The notes: generated by a model not told the origin, from the sequence alone. A stretch of DNA of 64,000 bases from Cladorhizidae sp. MBARI D1340-BT2 (GCA_028752905.1 JAQNBH010000002.1:16829430-16893429), one strand, 5' to 3'. Positions 46,560 to 59,245 are shown, numbered from the stretch's first letter. A program made the numbers and translations.

Positions 46560-47560
46560 ATGTACTATGTTGAGGAAGGACCCCCAGAATCCCGGCACAT
46601 GTTACCAGCTGCCATCCGGGCATACTACCCAATCATAGACAACCTCTTCATCATCGACGGTGTCATCTGTTACGGAGAACGTGTCATCATTCCTGCCGCC
46701 CTACAACCAACATGCCTTGCAGCCCTCCATGCAGCGCACCAGGGCACCAGCGGGATGACAGCTCGGGCAACCTCATCACTGTACTGGCCAGGCCTAACCA
46801 CTGATATACCAGCTACAAGAAACAGCTGTCCCACATGCAACGCCAACGCCCCATCCCAGCCAGCGATGCCCTCGACCACACCGGAGGAACCAGAGTACCC
46901 CTTCCAGCACCTCTGTGCGGATTTCTTCCACCACGAGGGATCCGCATACCTGGTGCTGGTCGACCGGTAATCTGGCTGGCCCATCGTCGCCCCGGCCACC
47001 AACGGGGCCACAGGCCTTGCCACCATACTCAGGGACACTTTTGCAACTTATGGCATACCCGACACCCTGACGTCGGATGGCGGGCCAGAGTTTGCCGCAC
47101 ACTCCACAAGAGAGCTCCTATCCACCTGGGGCATTCACCATAGGGTATCCTCAGCGTACCACCCACACGCTAACAAGGCAACACCGGCCCTGGGGGCTCC
47201 CTCCAATCGGCCTTCTTTAAAGCTTTACTCCTCTACAGAAACTGCCCCAGCCCTGATACGAGGATGTCGCCGGCCATATGCCTTTACGGCCGACCCATCA
47301 GGGACCTGCTCCCCGGAATCCCAGAAAGGCCTAGACAGCCAAGGAACATGGACTCGCACCTGCAAATCAGAGACAAGGCACTAGCCCACCGCCAATCTCT
47401 CGGCCGAGCAAGATGGGACGAGCACTCCGGCGGCCTCTCCCCCCTTCATTGTGGTGACAAGGTTTTTGTACAGAACCAAACAGGCCGTCACCCAACGAAG
47501 TGGGACAAAACAGGAGTGATCGTCGAGGTGCTCCAGTATACCACCAGTACCAAGTGAGAA
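46560..47560 (+). pseudogene. Integrase of the gypsy element (broken)
   Basis: A zinc-binding HHCC part (LHAAHQGTSGMTARATSSLY, CPTCN) precedes the catalytic core. Asp contexts are seen at LCADFFHH and TLTSDGGPEFAA. A stop interrupts at 46969. The region after AYHPHANK is scrambled and the expected catalytic Glu context is missing. A further frame (47264-47557) gives the C-terminal DTRMSPAICLYGRPIRDLLP and GDKVFVQNQTGRHPTKWDK. Confidence 0.8.
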
Positions 47561-48083
47561 TGGACGGCAAGGCAGACTGACAATGCGCAACCGTCGCTTC
47601 CTACGTAAACAGGTCACCACTCCGACGACACCAGACGACCCGCTCAAACGGCGACTGCCGGACCACCTCCTCCCTTCACAACAGCCACTGCCACCAACAC
47701 CAGCTCCATCCATTTTACCCCATACCCCTATCCCACCCCAGATCTACCCCCTGTCTCCGATGAGCTCTGCGACACCGATGCGTCCTCCGATGAGCGCAAC
47801 GACACCGATGGGACCCCCAGCACCAACTCCAAGCTGGCAGCCACCAGTGGGTGTTGTGAGAGCTGCTGGTCCTTACGCCTCCGTTGCCGGTACCCCGACA
47901 CCCCCCCATAGCCCAATCCAAACCAACCTGAAGAACCTGGCGAAGATCCCGAACCTCTCCTTCCCCACAACCACTACTCCTGCTCCTGGACCCAGACGCA
48001 GCAAGAGAGGGCCTAAGCCGATCATACGCTACGGACAACGGTCAACCTAACACAGTCCCCCTGACGTAGGACTTGGGGGGAGA
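47561..48083 (+). other. Pro-rich tail and purine tract of the gypsy element
   Basis: It continues with MRNRRFLRKQ and a long Pro/Thr-rich frame ending at 48050. This is followed by ACTTGGGGGGAGA, the likely polypurine tract that primes plus-strand synthesis. Confidence 0.6.
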
Positions 48084-48278
48084 TAGACAATACTCACTCT
48101 TACCTAGTCCATACCTGTATATGCATATCACTACGTACAGCCCTTCACCCGATTGATGACCCCTTACCTCGCGCATGCCCCATGACATACACTCAATTGA
48201 TGCACACATCTCATGCAGATAATAACTATATTCAATCCTCTTTGATCTGACATCGAGATGGTGCATTGCACTTAACTA
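48084..48278 (+). repeat. 3' LTR (195 bp)
   Basis: Same termini as the 5' LTR (TAGACAATAC and CACTTAACTA). Short reverse-strand open frames in both LTRs are by-products of the repeat. Confidence 0.92.
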
Positions 48279-48448
48279 GTGCAGACATCAAATGTTTAGA
48301 GGATCCTTTACCTTAGGATATTATGTGGTGGCTAAATTGTTTGACCCACTTTTTAACAGCCTGAATTGTGATCTTTGGCTATGCTAGCTATGAAAATACT
48401 TCTTGCCTTCTTTAAGTTAGAAAACCAGCTCGGACCTTGAAAGTGACT

Positions 48449-51400
48449 CAGTGGCGGATCCAGAAGGGATCGACTGGTCTCTTTCGAGGCCCCCTTTTCT
48501 CTAATTCCCAAACTCTAACTAAACAACAAATCTGCAATGCTATTTGCTTTTTCCTTTTTCTTTTAGCTAGCTGGCTGGCGAAGCCACACCCCAAGTGGGG
48601 GAAACATAGAGGTGTGGCTGCACCAGACTAAACCTTACCTTTATCGTCGTTCCAAATGTTCAGCACCTGGTTCATTACTCCCAGAGAGATTTACTGTCGA
48701 CTCCTGTCACTCACCAAATATCTTACTCATGGGTCAGTCAAAGTTAAAGGCTTTTTTCAAAACCACCCCAGGCCCGCCTACAGCTAAAGAAGTTGATCTA
48801 AACTGAGCAGTGAATGAGAATATTATGCTATTGAATAGATTGCCAACTTAGTACTAGTACTAGCTAGCTATAGTCCTTGCAGCCAGCCACTACTGCTAGC
48901 TAGTAGAGTTAATTTACATAGAAATATCCACATTTAATGCACAGGAAACAAAAAAGGACCAGCAAGAACACTACTTTTCCATCTCCAGCTATGGTACCTG
49001 TTGCTCTTCCTGGGTCTCCTGCTTCAGTCCATTGTGTCTCCTCCGAGCCCTCTGTGTCTGTGATTCTCACCCAGCCCTCTGTGTCTGTCACAGAGCACTC
49101 TCTATCTGTGTCCCAGCCCTCTCTGTGTGTGTCTCCCACCAGCCCTCTGTGTGTGTGTGTCTCCCACCCAGCCCTCAGGCTCTGTGTCTGTGTCTCCCCC
49201 TGAGCCTACTGAGCCTGAGCTATTACCACCTTCATGTTCCGCTTCTGTCCTGCCCTCTCATTCTGCGTCTCATCTGCCCTCTCATTCTGCGTCTCATCTG
49301 CCCTGCACTTCCTTGTCCAATTTTTCTGCTTCTTCATCATCAAGTGCTTCAATTGATTTTGAGAAGTGTAACGATATTGGCTTGCTTATGCGCTCAATGC
49401 CCCAAACAGATTTGGCTCCAGAGTGCAAGTATTCACTTTTACTTAATCATTTTAAGCCTGATAGTTCATTTACATTTCCAAGTAGTTATTTAGATGGCTG
49501 TAATAGGTATTGTCAACATAAATACTTGGCTGAAAACCCGTGATTTGTTTATAGTAAAGTATATAGAACATGGAATATTTTGTTTGCTATGTGTTCTCTT
49601 TGCTACAAAGGGTTTGGGTCATTTTGTATGTAATGGATTTGATGCATGGTCTAGGAAAACTAAAAAGTTTGCTGGTCACAACTGTACGCAGTACCATCAG
49701 CTGGCTTTAGCTCGGGCAGATGCTTTAAAGTCTTCCCACGTGTGTCCCGAGTCTTCTATTAAGAATCGTTTGCTGCATAATTATAGATGGGAGTAAACAT
49801 AGCAACAAGTAGGTACATAATAAGATGTATGGCTGATGCAATACTTCTTTGTGGCAAGCACTATTCGAGGTCACAGAGATGATAGCACAGCTGATTCTGA
49901 GGTAAACAGAGGGAATTTTTTAGCACTTCTTGAATACTCTGTGAGGTCCGGAAATGTTGCATTAGCCAAGCATTTGAAAGGTGCTTAAAAAAATGCAACT
50001 TATACTAGCAAAACTACCCAAAATTAACTCATTGAATGCATAGGTGATCATATTAGATATAGTATAATACAGGAAATTAAACAAGTTAATCTGTTCTTAG
50101 TGATGAAGTCATTGATATATCCAGTAAGGAGCAGTGAGCAGGTGTCAGTAGTGTTAAGATTTGTCGATAATAATTTAAAAATTCTTAGATTTCACAAGTA
50201 CAGAAAGGATCACTGGAGAGGTTTTGGCTCTTGCAATAAAAGAAGCACTGAATAAGATTTTGAAGATTGTAGGGGGCAGGGCTATGATGGTGCTAGCAAT
50301 ATGTCTAGTGCAAGGGGTGTGCAGGGTCGTCTCTTGGCAGAAAATCCTAAAGCCACATATATCCACTGTAATAGTCGCGTGCTTAATTTGTTTTATTGTT
50401 GAAGCTTGTAGTTTACCTCCTATTCGTAATATGAATTCTACTGTTACTGAGACAGCATACTTCTTCCATTATAGTGCTAAACGGCAACTATTTTTTTAGA
50501 TAAGGAAACTAGCATTGTTAAAGTTAAGGATCTTTGTAGAACAAGATGGATTTATCGGCACAAAGCTTATGATTTTTTTAATGTTTTGTATCAATTCCTT
50601 GTAATTGCAATGGAAGAAATTACAGAACGTGATCCTACATGGGGATATGAACTGGAATATGAAAACAATTGTGGCAGCCAATGGCTTGCTCGAGATGTAT
50701 CTTTCCTTTCCTTTTATAATATCTTTCATAGCAACAATGAATTCTATGTCTATTATAAAACCAAAATTACAAAAGAAAAGTAATGATATAGTAAAAGCTT
50801 ATAATTTATGGATGTTAAAGACGTACTGAATGAACTTTGTGTAATTCGTCAAAGTGAGGAAATGTTACATTCATGGTATGTGCAAGCTGAAGCTATAGCT
50901 CATGATGTTGGTGTGGTTCCTGAAGTCCCACGTGTATCTGCTCGACAAACTTACAGAAATAATGTGGAGTACAGTTCTGTGGAAGAATACTATCGAAGAA
51001 CTGCTGTGCTTACTTTATTGGACGACTTAGTTCAACAAATGAATGATAGGTTTGGTAAGACTCAACAGTAGCAGCCAATTTAATCAATCTTATACCTTCT
51101 ATAATCACTCCTCGGGATAATATATCTTTTGAGGACTTGATTTCTTTATATAATGATGACTTACCAAGTAGCACTTGTGTTACTGAGGTGTGGAGGTGGA
51201 GGGCAAAGTGGCAGAGTCAAGGTGCTGACAAGCGGCCATCCACCCTTCAATCAGCTCTGAAAGAGTGTGACAAGGATTACTTTCCTAACCTTTACGTACT
51301 GCTGCACATCGCATGTACTATTCCAGTCACATCATGTGTGAACAAGAGGGCCAATAGTTCCTTAAAAAACCTTAAAACTTTCTTACGTATTAGTATGGGG

Positions 51401-51487
51401 CAGGAGAGATTATCCACATTAGCATTGATGCATATTGATTATAGTTTTCCTGTTAATCTTGATGATGTTGTTGATAGATTTATGTAA
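48449..51487 (+). pseudogene. hAT transposase of the P52rIPK-like type, unit B
   Basis: Copy of 20632-23690 with the same left end and domain order. Differences: one fewer copy of the SHLPSHSA repeat in the leader, a nonsense change after LAENP (TGA at 49541-49543), and repair-like differences around 50800 where AYNLWMLKTY remains. The dimerisation block IACTIPVTSCVNKRANSSLK is intact up to the stop at 51485-51487. Confidence 0.75.
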
Positions 51488-52250
51488 TTGATGAAGGAAT
51501 TGGATGGTGGGAAGAATATGAGATCTTGAGGAGAAAGTACGAGATAAACAACAAGGTTGGGTCAGTGCGAAATGGGAGGGGAAAGTGAAGGTGAAAAATG
51601 AGAAGGACTGGGAGGAGGAAGTAAACGGAAAGAGTACACTGAATTATTATAAATCGGCAAGGAATGGTGCAGGGGTGGAGAGGTATGTGAGGTCCATGCA
51701 TGGTCAGGAAGGTGTGCAGTTGCAATTTCGACTGAGGACTGCATCAGCTGGGTTGTTAGAGGATAAGAAGAGATGTGGGATAGTTAGGAATGAGTGGTGT
51801 ATAATGTGTGATAGTGGAGCAGGGGAGGATGTGGAACAATTCTTGGTGATATGCAGGGAATTTGAGAGGGATCGGCTGGTACTGATGGATGAGGTGCACA
51901 GAATTGTAGGGGGAGGACAGTGGCTGGATGAATTTAGAAGAGTGAGTAAGGATGGAAAGGTGGCATTGCTTTTGGGGAAAGATGTGGAGGGTGTAAGTGA
52001 TGGAGGAGGTGGGCAAGTGTGTTATGTATTGGGTAGGGAAGTGGTGGCAGAGGAGAAAGGAACTGTTGTATGGTGAGCTGAGGAATGATCTTTGGTCCCC
52101 TCCCGTCCACCCCTCCTTGAGCAGCGGGACACTCGTAACTTAATATTGTGGATAATTTTATTAATTAAGTACTGTTGATTTTTTAATATAGATTGTTATT
52201 TGGTTAGTTACTAAATAGTTCCACACTCTGATGTGATGGCCTTAACAGGC
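51488..52250 (+). pseudogene. Non-LTR retrotransposon 3' end, unit B (forward)
   Basis: Copy of 23690-24440. A one-base loss near 51570 (GCGAAATGGG) shifts the start relative to A. The remaining 163 codons, including CIMCDSGAGEDVEQFLVICR, stay open to 52076. Confidence 0.7.
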
Positions 52251-53746
52251 TCAGCAATATGAAGAGATTAAATCATAGAATAGCTTTATAAGTAATGTAA
52301 TGTAAGGGGAGACGATGGCATTTTTTACTTTTTTTTATACTTGTGATTTACAACTTTAGAGCTCCGTAGCTTCTGCAAACTTCATGGTATGGACTTGATA
52401 TAATAGCTCAAAAGATAGGTCTCTCTGTGCTCTCTTTTGATACTAAAATATGTGTCATAGGTGCAAGTTACTATAGGCAAGTTACTAGACCCTAAAGTGG
52501 AGGGACCTCAAAAACCTGCATCCCCAAAACACCTCATCCAGAATAACTCCAGATTGCTAAATGCCAAAAATGAAATTGGTACGAGTGTCTAGAGGCCTAG
52601 AGCATGCAATCACTTTTTTCATTAGTCGTTAAAATTTTAGTACCAGGTCAAGCGCGTGGGTGGAAAATTTATTACGTTGAAAATCATTTGTAGTTTCGGG
52701 ATATAATTGATGCCGTACGTACGTCACAAATATGTGCATCTTTATTAATTATTTCAGTGATATTAAAGTACTAACTAAAACTATTTCATATTCTCTTTTA
52801 GTTTTCTAACTTCCAGCCTGGAAAGGCTATCCCCATGACTTACGGAAAAACCTGTGACATACGTACAAGGTTCCGTCACATACGTACGTCACAGCTTAAC
52901 AAATTACCATCTAGACATTGTTAAAAGATGTAGAATTTGTTATTGTACAGCCTTAATCTTTGCCCTTTTCTTTGTTTGTCTTTATGCCATTGATAATTCG
53001 ATCTTCAGAAAAGTTAGAATGGCTACAGCACTAATTATTTTTATAGTTTGCTACATTACATTTTCTAGAACATTCTAAACTGACTAGACTGATTGTCACC
53101 ATTATACAGCTGACAAAGGTTAGGGCTTGGACAAAGGATATAAGTTTAGTGCTTGGATCATGACTAGGGTTAGGGTTGGAGAAACGCTACGTTTAGGAGT
53201 TGGACATTGACCAGGGTTGGGCTAGGACAATGAGAGGTTAGGCTGGTAAAGAAAAAAAACTGCCTGAGCCTGTAGCCAGGAAGGTAGGCTGGTAAAGAAA
53301 CAAAGCTGCCTGAGCCTGTAGCCAGGAAGGTAGGCTAGTAAAGAAACAAAGCTGCCTGGGCCTGTAGCCAGGAAGGTAGGCTGGTAAAGAAACAAAGCTG
53401 CCTGAGCCTGTAGCCATGAAGGTAGACTAGTAAAGAAACAAAGCTGTTGCTTGAATTATAGCTACAAACTGATAGTCATTCCCCAAATACATACACTATC
53501 TAGCCTGCAAGTAAAACTATTTTAGCAGCTGGCATTGAGGAATTTACAAGATCTGCGTAGTTCACTAGGTTCCTCTCTGTGTGCTACAGGCATCCCTTTT
53601 AGGGTAGAACTGGTGAATATGAATCTACATCCCTGCTGTAAACACTAGTAGGGAAGCTGGAGAGTGGGGAAGTGATGCAGCAATGTTTGGCTAGACTTTA
53701 CTAGAACAGTTGGGCAGTGCAAGACCTTGGGAAGTGTGTTCCTGTT
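52251..53746. other. Spacer at the right end of unit B
   Basis: Counterpart of 24441-25798, with the 74-codon hydrophobic frame at 52854-53078. No supported gene. Confidence 0.45.
53240..53440. repeat. 46-bp tandem array, unit B (about 4 copies)
   Basis: The unit is AGGCTGGTAAAGAAACAAAG followed by CTGCCTGAGCCTGTAGCCAGGAAGGT. Unit A has one complete copy and a partial one at 25431-25500. Confidence 0.85.
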
Positions 53747-53829
53747 TCACTCCAAAACTGCAACTCATCTGTAATAGTCATGACTACCCAGTGTGGTGGG
53801 GATCAAAGGCTGTATTAATCTTGATATTG

Positions 53830-54235
53830 CTCCTGTTAAGGCCATCACATGTAACAATAACTAACACTAATAACAATCTATGTTAAAAATCAACAATACT
53901 TAATATCCACAATATTAATTTACGAGTCTCCCGCTGCTCAAGGAGGGGGGGACGGGAGGGGACCAAAGATCATTCCTCAGCTCACCATACAACAGTTCCT
54001 TTCTCCTCTGCCACCACTTCCTTACCCAATGCATAACACACTTGCCTACCTCCTTCTCATTACTGCATCACTTACTCCCTCCACATCTTTCTCCAAAAGC
54101 AATGCCACCTTTCCATCCTTACTCACTCTTCTAAATTCATCTAGCCACTGTCCTGCCCCTACTATTCGGTGCACTTTGTGGGTTCCTGAGAAATTAGCCC
54201 TCAAGCCGGTCATGGCCACCACATTTGCAAAACCA
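53830..54235 (-). pseudogene. LINE 3' fragment, unit C left edge (reverse strand)
   Basis: Counterpart of 25885-26310. The reverse frame keeps GQWLDEFRRVSKDGKVALLL. It lacks 16-20 bases of the T-rich tail present in B. Confidence 0.62.
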
Positions 54236-55439
54236 ATTAAGAACTTAGCAATGCACAGTAAAAAAAAATTAAATAAAATGACGAGCTCGTAGCTCGTATT
54301 TATCACAGAGCACTAAAGGGCAACACCTAATAAAACTATAGAAAAATTATGAACGTATCGAAAACATAAAACCTGGATTTCCATGAATCTTGCGAATAAG
54401 CAGTTAGGACGATGTTTTATTTTGCACAAGCTAGAACGCATGCCCACAAAGAATGAAATGACTCTGATGCGGCATCTACTTCTCAGCAAGGCAAGAAGTG
54501 AGTTTCCTGATATACACATCAGCCATTATTACGGTGGCATAACACTTACCTCTCCTACAACCGTAATTTTGAAATGGTGCGTCTAATATGATTGAAGAAC
54601 GGGGGGGGGAGGGGGGGGGGGGTTGTTTTTATGTTTCGGTTATATTATAGTCTCCCCTCAAAGCTTCTTCTCTATGAATGCTAGAAATGAATGCAGGGCA
54701 TTGTGTCGGGAGCGAAGGTACAATCAAACAGACAGAGAAAGTTATCCTTTGAGCTATATAAGTATTTCATATATAGAGAGAACTGTGCATCCGTGGAGTT
54801 TTAATTATATATTAAAAAAAAAAGAAGGTATCACCCCCTTCATGATTTTTTCATCGCAAAATTTGTTTAAACACCCACGCTTGAATACCCTCATGCCATA
54901 TTAAAACGCCATAGAGTAAAAATTTCCTCTCAGATTTCAACTCTCCAGTCAAGGAGCCACACTTGTGCCCAATTCTGGCAAGCAGATATTTGGTTACCTC
55001 AACTTTGGCTACAGGTTGTGGTGGAACTGTTTTCATGAATAATCCCAGAACAAGACAGGCCTATGACCAACCATGCATGATATTTATAGAGATGGCATGT
55101 CACATCAGTATAGCCACAGAATATACATTATTATACTTGCAAGATATTACTAACCCCCAATAGTAAACGTGTGATATGTGCTAAGTGTCACATTCCACAT
55201 CTCCCTGGGATGAAGTCCAAGTCTACCAGGAGGATGGATGGCTGTGCCAGTACGAGATTGAGTCATAATCGGGGTTTGGGTGCGTCTTTGGATCGGGTTC
55301 TCCAATGTTGTTCTCTAAGTGAGGTATTGGGTTGAGATGACTTGGGTTTCTCCTGATGTGTCCATTGGTCGTATTTGTTTATAGAGTCTCCAACCACAAG
55401 AGACCTAAAGATACCAACCTTAGTAATTTGCTGCCCACC
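54236..55439. other. Spacer with conserved G-tract, unit C
   Basis: Counterpart of 2431-3470. The G-tract is at 54601-54622 (21 Gs, one A). No gene. Confidence 0.5.
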
Positions 55440-56025
55440 ATGTCAAATTTCACTGTGGAACATGCTTTCTCGTGCCGCAAAGGTAGATTCTCTTCAATCA
55501 TGGCCTAATTCCACCATGGACTTCCCTGCTAACTTGAGCACCATGATGTGACAATTGATGTGACAATTGAGCCAGAAATAGAGCCCATTGCAACGTGAAT
55601 CCATGTTCCTCATCAATTACTGAAAATGTTGCATGCCTAGATAGTGTGGCAAATGGAGTTTCATAAGGAAAATATGAGAAGACATATTTTGATGTGAGGA
55701 TATTCAACCTGCAAGCTCCCTCAAACAAAAGTGCAGAGCTTGCATGTGTTTAGTAAAAGCATGAAAAAGAGAGGAAAGGAGTTTTATGAATGGAGGATTC
55801 CAGAAATGCAACATTCTTGCTTCGCACCATTGCTCTGCTCGGCAACATGTGGTATGGCAAATGAGCTGACAATTGTTTACGAATAGCTAGCCTCCACCCT
55901 GGCTGCCAAATCTGAGCACAACTACCGTGCCACCAAAACCTTGCTATGTTGCCCCCTGGCATTTTCTCACCTTAGATCTGCTCTACAGTATATCAGAGGT
56001 GCTCTTTACTCCTCGAGGCATGTTC
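55440..56025 (+). pseudogene. Retroelement C-terminal endonuclease-like remnant, unit C
   Basis: Same as at 3471 and 27509, with MSNFTVEHAFSCRKG, KYEKTYFDVRIFN and the KHEKERKEFYEWRIPEMQHS stretch kept. Broken by stops. Confidence 0.5.
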
Positions 56026-56611
56026 TATATGAATCGCACCAATCAACAAAACATTTGACAAAGTTTGTTTTTTTAAACATGTTTTCCTTAAGAGATAATT
56101 TTAAGTTTGGGCTCCTGTAAAAACAACTACAAAATAATATTATATATAATACTTAGTCCCACAAAAGGAAACTAAAGTTCAGATGCTATTATCTGTGGAG
56201 TAATGTGATGAGATTTCTGAATCACAGAATCGTACAAACAAAATATGTATATATATATAATATATGTATATAATTATATTAAGCCTATAAAGTATTTTTT
56301 TCTTTCTAAATTGGACTATGATATTCTAGTTGCATGTTCTATATAATTATATTCTATATAATTATAATGAAGTAAGTTCTGTCTGAAGTAAGTTCTGTCT
56401 TAATTATTTTGTTAGTTACCATCCATTCTGAGTGTTACATATCATAGCAAAATAAAGTGAACAATATCCAAATGATAAACAATTCTCCATGCATAATACT
56501 ACGGGCCTCATTTCTTTCTACATACAAAATAATTAGCAACAGAGTTCTTGATCTGTACCGAATATAATTACATAAACTAAGAAGGGATTTAATATATATA
56601 TATATCTCCCT
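56026..56611. other. AT-rich 3' flank of GT61 copy C
   Basis: Counterpart of 4061-4648. No gene. Confidence 0.45.
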
Positions 56612-58114
56612 TTATAAATTTAAATATTTCTTCAAGTCTTTTACAATTGCACCGATGTTGACATGATCATGTTTCGTTTCCCCACCTATGCTTGTAGATT
56701 TGTACTTACGTCCAGACAAATGAGCCAATGTGCGGAATGTTGGATTTGAAATCATATATCGAGGCTCCATTTCATAGACCAAAGCATTGTCCCTCAGCCA
56801 CCAAAGATGAACGAGACCAGCTCCATGAACACCCATGTAAATGTCAGCATCATGGACAATCCTGACCTGCTCACACAATCCGAGATCTTCCAAATGAACT
56901 TGTCGTACTGTGGCTGGTTTGAGTGCTTTTCTGAGTTCAATTACAAGTTCGTTCTCATTGGTCAACACTCGTGGAAAGCGATCTAACTTGTCACTTTTGA
57001 ATCTGAAATATGGTTTTCGGGACACATAAATAATTGAAGGCACACTATTCTGTGTTATATTGTCACTTCTCTGGTCACTCAGCACTCTTGTCCGAAACGA
57101 ATTAAGTTGTGTGTTTGATAAACCTTTACCATCACAGTCCAAACATTTCCGTACTGTTTTAAGACACATTTTACACCGGAATGGAAAACTATGTACGCCT
57201 TTTGGCACAAGTATAACCTTCTTGAAGCAAGTCATGACATCGTTAAGACTATCGACGGTGTGAACTTTTGCTTCAGGAAAAAGTGCTTCATCAAACTCGG
57301 GGAAGAGGTAATTGTCACTGCCAGATATCCTTATTATGTGAATATCACGGGATTGTGGGTGATTGGCATCTTGCAGCAGCTTGTGAACACTGAAATAGTC
57401 CAGGAATCTAAAATAAATGTGCACTCTCTGTGCAGTGAAAAAGAAAACGTCATCTTCAATCCATTTTTCACAAATTGCTGCAGGTTGGGGCTCTGCTTCT
57501 CCTACCCTTGCAATCACTTGCAACACATAATTAAAGAAATGCACCTGATGTCTCAGGAATTCAGTGCTCGTTTTATGGCACTCTGTTCCACACCCATCCA
57601 GAAGAGCTATAGATAGTTCTGCTTTGTTGTATTCCATGTACTTGTGATCTGCTTCAATCATTGTTTTACCAAAAATGCGAGGAGATATGATGATATTTTC
57701 TAGCATACATGTAGCCATTTGGTCAGAATAGGGACTTCCAAAACACCGTATTGAAATTTGCAAAGAGGCATTTGCACAGACAGGAATGGGCAGTTGGAAA
57801 GTGTCAACAAAGTAGCAAGTTCCTCTAACCCAATTGCTTGTCTTCTCTATGACAGAGCTAGTGGTAGAGCTGTAAGACACAGCAGTTGATTCTAGTAATG
57901 GCCTTGAAAGACGCTTCGCTTCGGTAGGTAAACGTGGCGTCGTATTGCAGGTTCTGTATTTATTAGCGGAGGTACCTGTTTTAGATGTAGTCTTCTCATT
58001 CTCATAATATATGAAATTCCTTGTCACTTCTGGCCGATTCATTAACAGAAGCACGATTAGCTGGATGAGGACTAAAATAATGAATATAGCAACTAGACAC
58101 AACTTCACACCCAT
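56612..58114 (-). CDS. GT61-family glycosyltransferase, copy C (500 aa)
   Basis: Full-length paralogue with an intact frame. Anchor (5-25), HGAG motif and C-terminus are as in copies A and B. Two in-frame losses set it apart. Three residues are missing after NWV near residue 97-105 (GTCYFVDT in place of GTFCYSYFVDT). Five residues including a Cys are missing before SDQRSDN near residue 347-352. Private substitutions include R35I, T140M, S320C and V491D. Both deletions keep the frame, as expected under purifying selection, but the sample is small. Acceptor and donor are unknown. Confidence 0.87.
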   Translation of the reverse strand: MGVKLCLVAIFIILVLIQLIVLLLMNRPEVTRNFIYYENEKTTSKTGTSANKYRTCNTTPRLPTEAKRLSRPLLESTAVSYSSTTSSVIEKTSNWVRGTCYFVDTFQLPIPVCANASLQISIRCFGSPYSDQMATCMLENIIISPRIFGKTMIEADHKYMEYNKAELSIALLDGCGTECHKTSTEFLRHQVHFFNYVLQVIARVGEAEPQPAAICEKWIEDDVFFFTAQRVHIYFRFLDYFSVHKLLQDANHPQSRDIHIIRISGSDNYLFPEFDEALFPEAKVHTVDSLNDVMTCFKKVILVPKGVHSFPFRCKMCLKTVRKCLDCDGKGLSNTQLNSFRTRVLSDQRSDNITQNSVPSIIYVSRKPYFRFKSDKLDRFPRVLTNENELVIELRKALKPATVRQVHLEDLGLCEQVRIVHDADIYMGVHGAGLVHLWWLRDNALVYEMEPRYMISNPTFRTLAHLSGRKYKSTSIGGETKHDHVNIGAIVKDLKKYLNL

Positions 58115-59245
58115 TGCCGATATCTTACTCTGAGCAAAGTGGGCGAGGCGGCGTAAAGTTTCTTCGGGTAAATTGGTCCGATTTTAAGATTTTCCAGATC
58201 CCCACCCTCTATTAATCAAGCCACTACCCTGGCACCATGAGCAGGGGGAAAATGTCTTCTTACCAAGGATTCCACTGTTGTCCAGAGAGTATCCTTTCTA
58301 GTTCAAGCGGTGTGCCTTCTAATCCTTGTCGTCAGGAAAGAACCACTAGGGATTGCCAGAAGCAGCTTTTCTTGAAATGGGAAGCCTACTTAGTACTAGA
58401 CTAAGAGTGAGGCTATCAGACAGTACTTTCTGCAGAATTTTCTAAGTATAAAAGGGAAGACAATGCAATTTGTTAAAAGTGGGAAGCTGGTCTGACAATA
58501 CGTGGTTTTGTTATAAAGTCCCATATCTCTCTTAATCTCCTGGACCGGTTAGGCACTTAGCACTACAGTATCATAAACACATGTAGCACCCATTTTGGTT
58601 TGGTTTGCAGTACTCTGTAAGTAGCTTGGCATGTTTCTGTACCTGGGACCTGGCTTGTTATGATCACTTAAATGAAATAAAGTTCTTGGCACACTTTCAA
58701 GATATAGTCCTGATTTATATACTAAAATGTAGCCAATGCAGTATGCTAACTAAGAGTATTTTTGTTTTGCCATACAAATTTTATTGGCACTGCAGGTTGC
58801 AATGTGAAGTGAAGCCACTCCTCCAACTCCTCCGTGAATGCATGAAGTTTTGAGTGCTTATAACAGCTGTAATTGACAGAGCAATACAAACACTAAAAGC
58901 AGATGAAAGTATTTCTTATAATGATTTTGGTGGAAGTATTTTTATATTTTTTAATGTTCATGTGAAGGCAGCTCTAATTTATTGTTACAAATTTGGAGCG
59001 CTCTAGATTCTGCATACTTCACTATATGAACTAGATATATAGCTCGGGTGATAGATCTCTCAGTGTGTTCTCTTCTGATATTAAAAACTGATGCATTGGT
59101 ACAGTCATGCCAAAGCCAAAGTGGGGTTACCTAAAAATATGAGTGGCTTTACAATAACCACTTCAATAATCAACTTCAAATTGTACTCTCTCGATGTTTC
59201 GACTAGATGCTCTAGCCTTCATCAGGAATAATGACTGGCTGCAGT
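58115..59245. other. 5' flank of GT61 copy C and spacer
   Basis: Counterpart of 6176-7330, with deletions close to the start codon side (58141-58240) that remove a frame seen in A and B. No gene. Confidence 0.4.

Larger units (their letters stand above)
42680..48278 (+). mobile_element. Ty3/gypsy LTR retrotransposon, 5.6 kb, unit B only
   Basis: Two direct LTRs (42680-42865 and 48084-48278) are flanked by a 5-bp GTGCA duplication (42675-42679, 48279-48283). Unit A has the empty site. Order inside: gag with zinc fingers, protease, reverse transcriptase, RNase H, integrase. This pol order defines Ty3/gypsy. A purine tract ACTTGGGGGGAGA lies just before the 3' LTR. GC content is visibly higher than the surroundings. 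Several frameshifts and stops disable it. Confidence 0.92.
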
